This document shows positions 1 to 4,333 of a DNA stretch of 5,106 nt, piece after piece. Positions within the stretch are counted from its first letter, which is position 1, and each line of letters opens with the position of its first letter. The stretch is taken from positions 1 through 5,106 of the forward strand of contig USHS01000127.1 of assembly GCA_900554585.1 (NCBI GenBank), read 5' to 3'. Both the position numbers and the translations under genes were made by a program. The stretch is from an uncultured Collinsella sp. (GTDB lineage Bacteria; Actinomycetota; Coriobacteriia; Coriobacteriales; Coriobacteriaceae). The notes beneath the pieces were generated by a model. The model was not told the origin of the DNA and made no database searches. It worked only from the letters and a program-made list of their open reading frames with translations.

Positions 1-652
1 TCTCGAGGGCGACGCCAAGTGGATGGACGCTATCCGCGAGCTCATGAAGGCCGTCGACGAGTACATCCCGACGCCTGCTCGTAACAACGACCTCCCGTTC
101 CTGATGGCCGTTGAGGACGTTATGACCATCTCCGGCCGTGGTACCGTTGCTACCGGCCGTGTCGAGCGCGGTGAGCTCAAGCTCAACGAGCCCGTTGAGA
201 TCGTCGGCATCAAGGATACCCAGAACACCGTCGTTACCGGTATCGAGATGTTCCGTAAGTCCATGGACTTCTGCGAGGCTGGCGACAACGTCGGTCTGCT
301 GCTCCGCGGCATCAAGCGCGAGGACATCGAGCGCGGCCAGGTTCTCTGCAAGCCCGGTTCGGTTACCCCGCACACCAAGTTCACCGGCGAGATCTACGTT
401 CTGACCAAGGAGGAGGGCGGCCGTCACACCCCGTTCTTCGATGGTTATCGTCCTCAGTTCTACTTCCGTACCACCGACGTTACCGGTACGGTCAAGCTGC
501 CCGAGGGCACCGAGATGGCTATGCCTGGTGACCACATCACCATCGAGGGCGACCTCATTCACCCGATCGCCATGGAGGAGGGCCTGCGCTTCGCTATCCG
601 CGAGGGTGGCCACACCGTCGGTTCGGGCATCGTCTCCACGATCATTGAGTAA
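1..652 (+). CDS. tuf: Elongation factor Tu, 5'-truncated by the window edge
   Basis: EF-Tu is the cytoplasmic GTPase that carries aminoacyl-tRNA to the ribosomal A site. The open frame runs in from the left edge; the first complete codon begins at base 2 and the first visible residues are [10 protein letters not shown]. The in-frame ATG at base 23 is therefore internal (a conserved helix of domain 1), not a start. About 216 residues are visible, ending in TAA at 650-652. They cover the end of the GTP-binding domain, beta-barrel domain 2 (from PFLMAVEDV, with [13 protein letters not shown]) and domain 3 ([51 protein letters not shown]). The G1-G4 nucleotide-binding motifs lie outside the window. 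The length fits the C-terminal part of a normal EF-Tu of about 395-400 aa, with no frameshift. A strong terminator follows, so tuf appears to end the operon to its left. Identification is very secure. Confidence 0.98.
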   Translation, partial: LEGDAKWMDAIRELMKAVDEYIPTPARNNDLPFLMAVEDVMTISGRGTVATGRVERGELKLNEPVEIVGIKDTQNTVVTGIEMFRKSMDFCEAGDNVGLLLRGIKREDIERGQVLCKPGSVTPHTKFTGEIYVLTKEEGGRHTPFFDGYRPQFYFRTTDVTGTVKLPEGTEMAMPGDHITIEGDLIHPIAMEEGLRFAIREGGHTVGSGIVSTIIE

Positions 653-679
653 ATTAGCTCTTTGATATAGCTGACTTAG

Positions 680-713
680 AGAACCCGGCACTTATAGGGT
701 GCCGGGTTCTTTT
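680..713 (+). terminator. Rho-independent terminator of tuf
   Basis: A perfect 12-bp stem AGAACCCGGCAC / GTGCCGGGTTCT (680-691 with 699-710) encloses a 7-base loop and is followed directly by a T run (710-713, then C). It starts 27 bases after the tuf stop codon, so it should end the tuf-containing operon and insulate rpmG, which has its own promoter. Confidence 0.93.
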
Positions 714-783
714 CTACGCGGGGCTTGTTCCCTGCCGATTGCGCTTCGCTCGCTCTTAAGCCGAGCGTGAGGGATCGATTAGA

Positions 784-832
784 TCTCGCTGGCTTCATTG
801 ATGTGTTCCAAATATGAATGGATCCAGCGAGA
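784..832. repeat. 9-bp perfect inverted repeat in the tuf-rpmG gap
   Basis: TCTCGCTGG (784-792) is exactly complementary to CCAGCGAGA (824-832), 31 bases apart. A second inverted pair, TTCAT (794-798) / ATGAA (814-818), nests inside. Neither strand has a T run behind it, so it is not a typical terminator. It lies 22 bases upstream of the rpmG -35 box. It could be a two-part operator, a processed RNA hairpin, or chance. A second, weaker hairpin (CGCTCG 747-752 / CGAGCG 762-767) lies to its left. I see no coding sequence with a convincing start in the 653-929 gap. Confidence 0.45.
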
Positions 833-854
833 ACCAATTGATTCGAGGTTTTCA

Positions 855-882
855 TTGACAGCACTTACGTAGAGCTGATAAA
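855..882 (+). promoter_or_regulatory. Sigma-70-type promoter of rpmG-tRNA-Trp (and possibly secE onward)
   Basis: A perfect -35 hexamer TTGACA (855-860) is followed after 16 bases by GATAAA (877-882), 4 of 6 to the -10 consensus. The predicted start of transcription is near 889, giving a leader of about 40 bases before rpmG. That leader contains the palindrome CCCGTACGGG (896-905). The position right after the terminated tuf unit, and before a gene with no other promoter, supports the call. Confidence 0.7.
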
Positions 883-929
883 GTACCAACTCGTGCCCGT
901 ACGGGGCGGAAATGAAAGGTTCAGGATAA

Positions 930-1079
930 ATGCGTACTCTAGTTACTCTTGCGTGCACTGAGTGCAAGCGCCGCAACTATACGACCACCAAGAACAAGTC
1001 GAACATGCCTGATCGTATGGAGATCAAGAAGTATTGCCCCTGGTGCCGTCACCACACGCTGCACAAAGAGACTCGCTAG
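930..1079 (+). CDS. rpmG: 50S ribosomal protein bL33, C+ (zinc-ribbon) type
   Basis: This 49-residue protein begins [13 protein letters not shown] and ends HTLHKETR, the normal length for bL33, a large-subunit protein near the E site. Two CxxC pairs, C9/C12 and C36/C39 (CPWC), make it the zinc-binding C+ form. In many bacteria a cysteine-free C- paralogue replaces this form under zinc limitation; no such paralogue is in this window. The ATG at 930 is preceded by GAAAGG (914-919, 10-base spacing) and by a closer AGGA (923-926); the former is the more plausible ribosome binding site. It sits between a private promoter and tRNA-Trp, a common gene order upstream of secE-nusG. Identification is secure from the cysteine pattern, basic composition, length and context. 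Confidence 0.96.
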   Translation: MRTLVTLACTECKRRNYTTTKNKSNMPDRMEIKKYCPWCRHHTLHKETR

Positions 1080-1092
1080 TCTCTAGTCACAT

Positions 1093-1168
1093 ACGCCAGT
1101 AGTTCAATTGGTAGAGCATCGGTCTCCAAAACCGAGTGTTGAGGGTTCGAGTCCTTCCTGGCGTGCCA
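1093..1168 (+). tRNA. trnW: tRNA-Trp (anticodon CCA), 3' CCA encoded
   Basis: A full cloverleaf can be folded: acceptor stem ACGCCAG / CTGGCGT (1093-1099 with 1158-1164), D stem GTTC / GAGC with loop AATTGGTA, anticodon stem TCGGT / ACCGA (1119-1123 with 1131-1135), loop CTCCAAA with anticodon CCA at 1126-1128, five-base variable loop, and T arm GAGGG-TTCGAGT-CCTTC. The discriminator is G (1165), as expected for tryptophan, and the CCA end is genomically encoded (1166-1168). It lies 13 bases after rpmG and is probably co-transcribed with it and cut out of the transcript by RNases. A tRNA-Trp just before secE-nusG is a widespread arrangement. Confidence 0.98.
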
Positions 1169-1177
1169 GTCATTATT

Positions 1178-1208
1178 CCGTAAGCTCCCAATTGGGGGCT
1201 TACGGTTT
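1178..1208 (+). terminator. Hairpin with short T run after tRNA-Trp (weak terminator or processing element)
   Basis: CCGTAAGCTCCC (1178-1189) pairs with GGGGGCTTACGG (1194-1205): 12 pairs including one G-U, with an AATT loop. Only three T residues follow (1206-1208) before ACTC. The stem is strong but the U tract is poor, so partial termination/attenuation or protection of the tRNA precursor 3' end is more likely than complete termination. It sits 36 bases before the secE start. Confidence 0.6.
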
Positions 1209-1221
1209 ACTCATGTATAAG
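1192..1221 (+). promoter_or_regulatory. Possible promoter of secE-nusG
   Basis: TATAAG (1216-1221) matches 5 of 6 bases of the -10 consensus. The best -35 match at an acceptable distance (18 bases) is the poor TTGGGG (1192-1197), which lies in the right arm of the preceding hairpin. Initiation near 1228 would leave a leader of under 20 bases with the secE ribosome binding site in it. Tentative; read-through from the rpmG promoter is the alternative. Confidence 0.3.
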
Positions 1222-1244
1222 CGCATTGCGCGGAGGTAACCCAA

Positions 1245-1583
1245 ATGGCCAACAAGAAGAACAAGAAGAAGGCTCAGCAGCCGGCACCTGCCAACAACGC
1301 TGCCGCCAACTCCAAGGTTGAGGCCAAGAAGGCCGTTGCCAAGAAGAACGAGAAGGCTGCGAAGTCCAAGAAGAACGAGAAGCCTGGTTTCTTCGCCCGC
1401 ACCAAGAAGTATTTCGCTTCGGTGAAGTCCGAGATGAAGCGTGTCACGTGGCCCGATAAGAAGGAGCTCGTGAACTACTCGGTCGTCGTTTGCGCTTCTC
1501 TGATCGTCGTCGGCGTCGTCATCGCTCTGCTCGATGCTGGCTTTGGCGAGGCTCTTGCTCTGTTCTCTGGATTGAGGGGCTAA
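1245..1583 (+). CDS. secE: Preprotein translocase subunit SecE
   Basis: SecE is the small membrane subunit that clamps SecY in the SecYEG protein-export channel. The 112-residue product has a long N-terminal extension (about residues 3-47) made almost only of Lys, Ala, Asn, Glu, Gln and Pro, probably disordered and cytoplasmic. The conserved core follows: an amphipathic helix FFARTKKYFASVKSEMKRV, the family hallmark V-T-W-P (residues 67-70), and a single membrane helix at about 79-96. Single-span SecE of this type is usual outside enterobacteria, which have three spans. The ATG has an excellent ribosome binding site GGAGGT (1232-1237) with 7-base spacing. A tiny hairpin GCGC-ATT-GCGC (1221-1231) lies directly before it. 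nusG starts 3 bases after its stop, so the two are co-transcribed. Confidence 0.96.
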   Translation: MANKKNKKKAQQPAPANNAAANSKVEAKKAVAKKNEKAAKSKKNEKPGFFARTKKYFASVKSEMKRVTWPDKKELVNYSVVVCASLIVVGVVIALLDAGFGEALALFSGLRG

Positions 1584-1586
1584 ACC

Positions 1587-2123
1587 ATGTCTAAGCGTTG
1601 GTACGTCGTTCACACTTACTCTGGATACGAGAACCGTGTTAAGTCCGATCTCGAGCATCGCATCGAGACCATGGGCATGCAGGACCGTATCTTTGATATC
1701 GAGATTCCTATGGAGCGCGTCACCGAGATCAAAGAGGGTGGCAAGCGCGAGACCAAGGATTCCAAGATTTTCCCGGGTTATGTCCTGGTTCGCATGGAGA
1801 TGGATGACGATGCTTGGACGTGTGTTCGCAACACGCCCGGTGTCACCGGTTTCCTGGGCGGCAATGGCAAGCCCGCTCCACTTTCCCGCGACGATTACAA
1901 TAAGATGACTCGTCGTCCCGGTAAGGGCGATTCGCCCAAGCGCACCTCGGTTGATATTGAGGTCGGCACGTCCGTCCGCGTCACTGATGGCCCGCTTACC
2001 GACTTTGATGGCAAGGTCTCCGAGGTTAACACCGAGGCAGGCAAGCTCAAGGTCACGTTGATGATCTTTGGCCGCGAGACGCCGGTCGAGCTCGACTTTA
2101 ACCAGGTCGCTGTCATCGCTTAA
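1587..2123 (+). CDS. nusG: Transcription termination/antitermination protein NusG
   Basis: NusG binds RNA polymerase across the clamp and modulates pausing, links to Rho, and in several bacteria links transcription to translation. The 178-residue protein has the NGN domain at about 3-110, with [17 protein letters not shown] at the N-terminus and the FPGYV motif at 62-66. A basic, Pro/Gly-rich linker (about 108-120, [12 protein letters not shown]) follows. The KOW domain spans about 125-175 with [16 protein letters not shown] and the closing VELDFNQV. Length is normal and there is no inserted domain, so it is the housekeeping NusG and not a specialised paralogue such as RfaH or LoaP. The ribosome binding site GAGGGG (1574-1579) lies inside the end of secE, 7 bases from the ATG, consistent with coupled expression. 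Confidence 0.97.
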   Translation: MSKRWYVVHTYSGYENRVKSDLEHRIETMGMQDRIFDIEIPMERVTEIKEGGKRETKDSKIFPGYVLVRMEMDDDAWTCVRNTPGVTGFLGGNGKPAPLSRDDYNKMTRRPGKGDSPKRTSVDIEVGTSVRVTDGPLTDFDGKVSEVNTEAGKLKVTLMIFGRETPVELDFNQVAVIA

Positions 2124-2192
2124 GTTTTCGTCCGTTCGCGCGAGCGTGCTTCTTCTGTGACTGCTCATCTCAGGAGTGCTTCTAACACGTGC

Positions 2193-2214
2193 GTGCTTAC
2201 GATATAGCAAGTAC
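2193..2214 (+). promoter_or_regulatory. Weak stem-loop in the nusG-rplK gap
   Basis: GTGCTT (2193-2198) can pair with AAGTAC (2209-2214), with one G-U pair, around a 10-base A/T-rich loop. The 120-base gap has no convincing terminator, so rplK may be transcribed by read-through from nusG. A TATAGC (2203-2208) could pass for a -10 box but has no acceptable -35. No L1-type hairpin is visible here. Role unknown. Confidence 0.25.
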
Positions 2215-2230
2215 TTCACACTCGTGATTC

Positions 2231-2237
2231 GAAAGGA
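2231..2237 (+). promoter_or_regulatory. rplK ribosome binding site that fixes the start at 2244
   Basis: GAAAGGA directly touches an in-frame ATG at 2238 but stands 6 bases from the ATG at 2244. Ribosome spacing therefore selects 2244, giving a 142-residue L11 starting MAEKKV. Confidence 0.8.
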
Positions 2238-2243
2238 ATGACC

Positions 2244-2672
2244 ATGGCTGAGAAGAAGGTTGCCAATGTCATTAAGCTCCAGATTCCTGCTGGTGCAGCT
2301 AACCCCGCTCCTCCCGTCGGCCCCGCCCTGGGCGCAGCTGGCGTGAACATCATGCAGTTCTGCCAGGCCTTTAACGCCGAGACGCAGGACAAGAAGGGCG
2401 ACATCATCCCCGTTGAGATCACTGTCTTCGAGGATAAGTCCTTCTCCTTCATCACCAAGACCCCGCCGGCGGCTCACCTCATCAAGAAGGAGCTGAACCT
2501 CAAGTCTGGTTCCGCTAAGCCCCAGGCCGACAAGGTTGGTCAGCTCTCCCAGGAGCAACTCACCAAGATCGCCGAGATCAAGATGCCGGACCTCAATGCC
2601 AACGACATTGACGCCGCCAAGAAGATCATCGCCGGTACCGCCCGTTCCATGGGCGTCACCATCGCTGAGTAG
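2244..2672 (+). CDS. rplK: 50S ribosomal protein uL11
   Basis: uL11 binds the GTPase-associated centre of 23S rRNA at the base of the L7/L12 stalk, where it is needed for factor function and for stringent-response activation by RelA-type enzymes. The product is 142 residues, the family's normal length. The N-terminal domain has the proline-rich [11 protein letters not shown] segment (residues 20-30; the thiostrepton/micrococcin contact region) running into [12 protein letters not shown]. The C-terminal rRNA-binding domain (about 74-142) ends with the conserved pattern [20 protein letters not shown]. The start at 2244 is preferred over the in-frame ATG six bases upstream on ribosome binding site spacing and family length. 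It is followed by rplA after 117 bases with no terminator between them. Confidence 0.97.
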   Translation: MAEKKVANVIKLQIPAGAANPAPPVGPALGAAGVNIMQFCQAFNAETQDKKGDIIPVEITVFEDKSFSFITKTPPAAHLIKKELNLKSGSAKPQADKVGQLSQEQLTKIAEIKMPDLNANDIDAAKKIIAGTARSMGVTIAE

Positions 2673-2720
2673 CGATTTCTTTTGGTAACGACGGGTGCTT
2701 CAACCGGGGCGCCTGTTAAA

Positions 2721-2740
2721 TGTGTGCAATAGGGCACACG
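2721..2740 (+). promoter_or_regulatory. Leader hairpin 5' of the putative L1 site
   Basis: GTGTGC (2722-2727) pairs perfectly with GCACAC (2734-2739) around AATAGG, with a possible extra T-G pair at the base (2721-2740). No T run follows, so it is not a terminator. It lies 6 bases before the L1-like element and may be part of the same folded leader of rplA. Confidence 0.5.
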
Positions 2741-2746
2741 ATACGA

Positions 2747-2776
2747 TGTGGGAGGGCTCGCGCCCGTTTAACCACA
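2747..2776 (+). promoter_or_regulatory. Putative L1-binding autoregulatory hairpin (23S rRNA mimic) in the rplA leader
   Basis: The RNA can fold as outer helix UGUGG / CCACA (2747-2751 with 2772-2776), an asymmetric internal loop of GA on the 5' side (2752-2753) and GUUUAA on the 3' side (2766-2771), then an inner helix GGGC / GCCC (2754-2757 with 2762-2765) closed by UCGC. Known L1 targets share this design: a GUGG-GAG type 5' strand as in the L1 stalk of 23S rRNA, and in methanococcal L1 mRNA a GA opposite a six-base G....A strand between two helices. The last paired base is the first base of the rplA Shine-Dalgarno AGGAGGT (2776-2782), so bound L1 would block initiation on its own gene. 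The fold is read from sequence; the function is inferred. Confidence 0.72.
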
Positions 2777-2782
2777 GGAGGT
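2776..2782 (+). promoter_or_regulatory. rplA ribosome binding site that fixes the start at 2790
   Basis: AGGAGGT is a near-perfect Shine-Dalgarno. It is one base from an in-frame ATG at 2784, which is too close, and 7 bases from the ATG at 2790, which is ideal. The latter gives MAKHGKSY, the typical L1 N-terminus. Confidence 0.85.
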
Positions 2783-2789
2783 AATGCAC

Positions 2790-3497
2790 ATGGCTAAGCA
2801 TGGTAAGAGCTATAACGCCGCTGCCGAGAAGATCGACCGCGCCACGCTCTACACCCCCCTTCAGGCTGCCAAGCTCATCAAGGAGCTCGACACCGCCAAG
2901 TTCGACGAGACCGTCGAGGCCCACTTCCGTCTGGGCGTCGATACTCGTAAGGCCGACCAGAACATCCGCGGCTCCATCTCCCTGCCCCACGGCACCGGCA
3001 AGACCATTCGTGTTGCCGTCTTCGCCGAGGGCGAGAAGGCCCGCGAGGCCGAGGCTGCCGGCGCCGACATCATCGGTTCCGACGAGCTCGTCGCCCAGAT
3101 TCAGAAGGGCGAGATCAACTTCGACGCCGCTATCGCTACGCCGAACATGATGGCCAAGGTTGGCCGCATCGGTAAGATCCTTGGTCCCCGTGGCCTCATG
3201 CCGAACCCTAAGCTCGGCACCGTGACCATGGACGTCGCCAAGATGGTCTCCGAGCTCAAGGCCGGCCGCGTTGAGTATCGCGCCGACCGCTACGGCATCT
3301 GCCACGTGCCCCTGGGCAAGAAGTCCTTCTCCGAGCAGCAGCTCGTCGAGAACTACGCTGCCCTGTACACCGAGATCCTGCGCGTCAAGCCCTCTTCTGC
3401 TAAGGGCAAGTACGTTAAGTCCATCTCAGTGTCTTCCACCATGGGCCCTGGCATCAAGGTTGATCCCGCTATCCAGCGCGACTTCCTGGCTGAGTAA
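2790..3497 (+). CDS. rplA: 50S ribosomal protein uL1
   Basis: uL1 forms the mobile L1 stalk of the large subunit, assists release of deacylated tRNA, and in many bacteria and archaea represses translation of its own mRNA. The 235-residue product has normal length. Domain I is formed by the N- and C-terminal parts, with [14 protein letters not shown] near residues 38-51. The family signature [15 protein letters not shown] spans 127-141 in the central domain II. The C-terminal T217-M218-G219 in TMGPGIKVD corresponds to the residues known in Thermus L1 to contact rRNA and mRNA, so RNA recognition looks intact. A rRNA-mimicking hairpin overlaps the start of its ribosome binding site, pointing to autogenous control. 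The usual rplJ-rplL do not follow; a strong terminator does. Confidence 0.97.
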   Translation: MAKHGKSYNAAAEKIDRATLYTPLQAAKLIKELDTAKFDETVEAHFRLGVDTRKADQNIRGSISLPHGTGKTIRVAVFAEGEKAREAEAAGADIIGSDELVAQIQKGEINFDAAIATPNMMAKVGRIGKILGPRGLMPNPKLGTVTMDVAKMVSELKAGRVEYRADRYGICHVPLGKKSFSEQQLVENYAALYTEILRVKPSSAKGKYVKSISVSSTMGPGIKVDPAIQRDFLAE

Positions 3498-3533
3498 CTT
3501 TTAGTTACTGCCTGAGCCAAGCAAGCATTGCTA

Positions 3534-3572
3534 AAGAAACCCGGTTCTGTCTCGTGCAGGACCGGGTTTCTT
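3534..3572 (+). terminator. Rho-independent terminator after rplA
   Basis: AAGAAACCCGGTTCTG (3534-3549) pairs with CAGGACCGGGTTTCTT (3557-3572): 16 pairs with a single G-U, around a 7-base loop. The right arm carries the T-rich stretch and the left arm is A-rich, so it may also work on the opposite strand. It lies 36 bases after the rplA stop and closes the ribosomal-protein unit. Confidence 0.93.
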
Positions 3573-3585
3573 GCTATCGCGTTAA

Positions 3586-3624
3586 AACCACCTTAAAGGG
3601 GACAGCGCCCCCTTTAAGGTGGTT
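3586..3624 (-). terminator. Rho-independent terminator of the minus-strand operon, overlapping the stop codon
   Basis: A perfect 16-bp stem (AACCACCTTAAAGGGG at 3586-3601 with its complement at 3609-3624) has a 7-base loop. Read on the minus strand it is followed by a T run (3587-3584 region, TTTTAAC). Two bases of the phosphoesterase stop codon (3623-3625) are part of the stem. It stands 13 bases from the rplA terminator, so the convergent operons are separated by two strong terminators. Confidence 0.9.
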
Positions 3625-4333
3625 ACCAGGGTGTTCTAGCGGTTGAGGACTCGATAGCCTCGTGGCGCTTGAGTTCGCGACGCATGGTTTGCGAATTGAG
3701 CCAGGCTGCCTGCCAGCCACGGATGGGGTAGCGCGCTTCGTCCAGCTCAAACTGCGTATAGCCGCAGGCGTTGATGATCGTTGCCCCGCATGCGTGCTGA
3801 CGCTCACGTTGAAAGTCGCGACCATAGCATTGGTGCACATGCCCGTGCACCATGTAGTCGGGATTCCAGGACTCGAGCGCTGTGTTAAAGCATTCGAATC
3901 CTCGATGTGGCAGATCGTCCAGATCGCCCACGCCGGCGGCGGGCGCATGGGTGAGCAATATGTCGCAGCCGCCGACCATCTTTACTTTGCGGGACAGCTT
4001 TCGCACGCGCTTGGCCATCTCGCGCTCGGTGTACATGTTGGCGCCATCTCGGTAGCGCATGGAGCCGCCAAGCCCCGCAATGCGGACGCCGCGATACACG
4101 TACACGGTGTCTTCGACACAGATACAGCCGCCCGGTGCATGACGTGCGTAGCGGTCATCGTGATTGCCGCGTACGTAGATGAGCGGTTTGTTGATGACCG
4201 TGACCAAAAACTCAAGATAGTCCGGGTCCAGATCGCCAGCGGACAAAATCAGGTCGACACCCTCAAAGCGTTCTTTGCGAAAGCACTCCCAAAGGCATCG
4301 TTCTTCGGTATCGGCTATGGCAAGGATTTTCAT
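3623..4333 (-). CDS. Calcineurin-like metallophosphoesterase of unknown substrate
   Basis: This 236-residue protein is probably a cytoplasmic two-metal phosphoesterase; no signal peptide or membrane span is visible. The motif order is that of the calcineurin/MPE fold: D8 in IADTEER (motif I), G33-D34 in SAGDLD (II), G56-N57-H58-D59 (III), H129 in LTHAP (IV) and G164-H165-V166-H167 (V). Motif I has Glu (E10) where most members have the His of DxH, although every other metal ligand is present. Conserved-looking stretches GLGGSMRYRDG (87-97) and GDLDDLPHRGFE (136-147) resemble a Firmicutes/Coriobacteria subfamily I recognise but cannot name functionally. The ATG overlaps the stop of the upstream BMP gene by four bases (ATGA) and has only a weak ribosome binding site (GAAGG about 10 bases upstream), so translational coupling is likely. 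Substrate could be a cyclic or linear nucleotide, a phosphodiester or a phosphoprotein; nothing here decides. Confidence 0.88.
   Translation of the reverse strand: MKILAIADTEERCLWECFRKERFEGVDLILSAGDLDPDYLEFLVTVINKPLIYVRGNHDDRYARHAPGGCICVEDTVYVYRGVRIAGLGGSMRYRDGANMYTEREMAKRVRKLSRKVKMVGGCDILLTHAPAAGVGDLDDLPHRGFECFNTALESWNPDYMVHGHVHQCYGRDFQRERQHACGATIINACGYTQFELDEARYPIRGWQAAWLNSQTMRRELKRHEAIESSTARTPW

Noticed and set aside
912..929. A five-codon upstream reading frame (ATG AAA GGT TCA GGA TAA) ending directly at the rpmG ATG
   Set aside because: It has no well-spaced ribosome binding site of its own and consists largely of the rpmG ribosome-binding region, so it is most likely accidental.
676..976. 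Two short minus-strand open frames (62 and 65 codons) in the tuf-rpmG gap
   Set aside because: One runs over the tuf terminator and the other over the rpmG promoter and start; neither product resembles a known protein.
2203..2208. TATAGC as a -10 box for an rplK promoter
   Set aside because: No acceptable -35 hexamer lies 16-18 bases upstream and there is no terminator after nusG that would require a new promoter.
1200..2558. A 452-codon open frame on the minus strand, antisense to secE, nusG and part of rplK
   Set aside because: It lies across three certain genes and the nusG-rplK gap, its Leu/Arg/Asp/Gly-rich product resembles no family, and it has no plausible context. It is a by-product of the biased codon use of the sense genes.
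2700..3305. A 201-codon minus-strand open frame opposite rplA and its leader
   Set aside because: It is antisense to conserved L1 sequence and composition is the mirror of the L1 codons.
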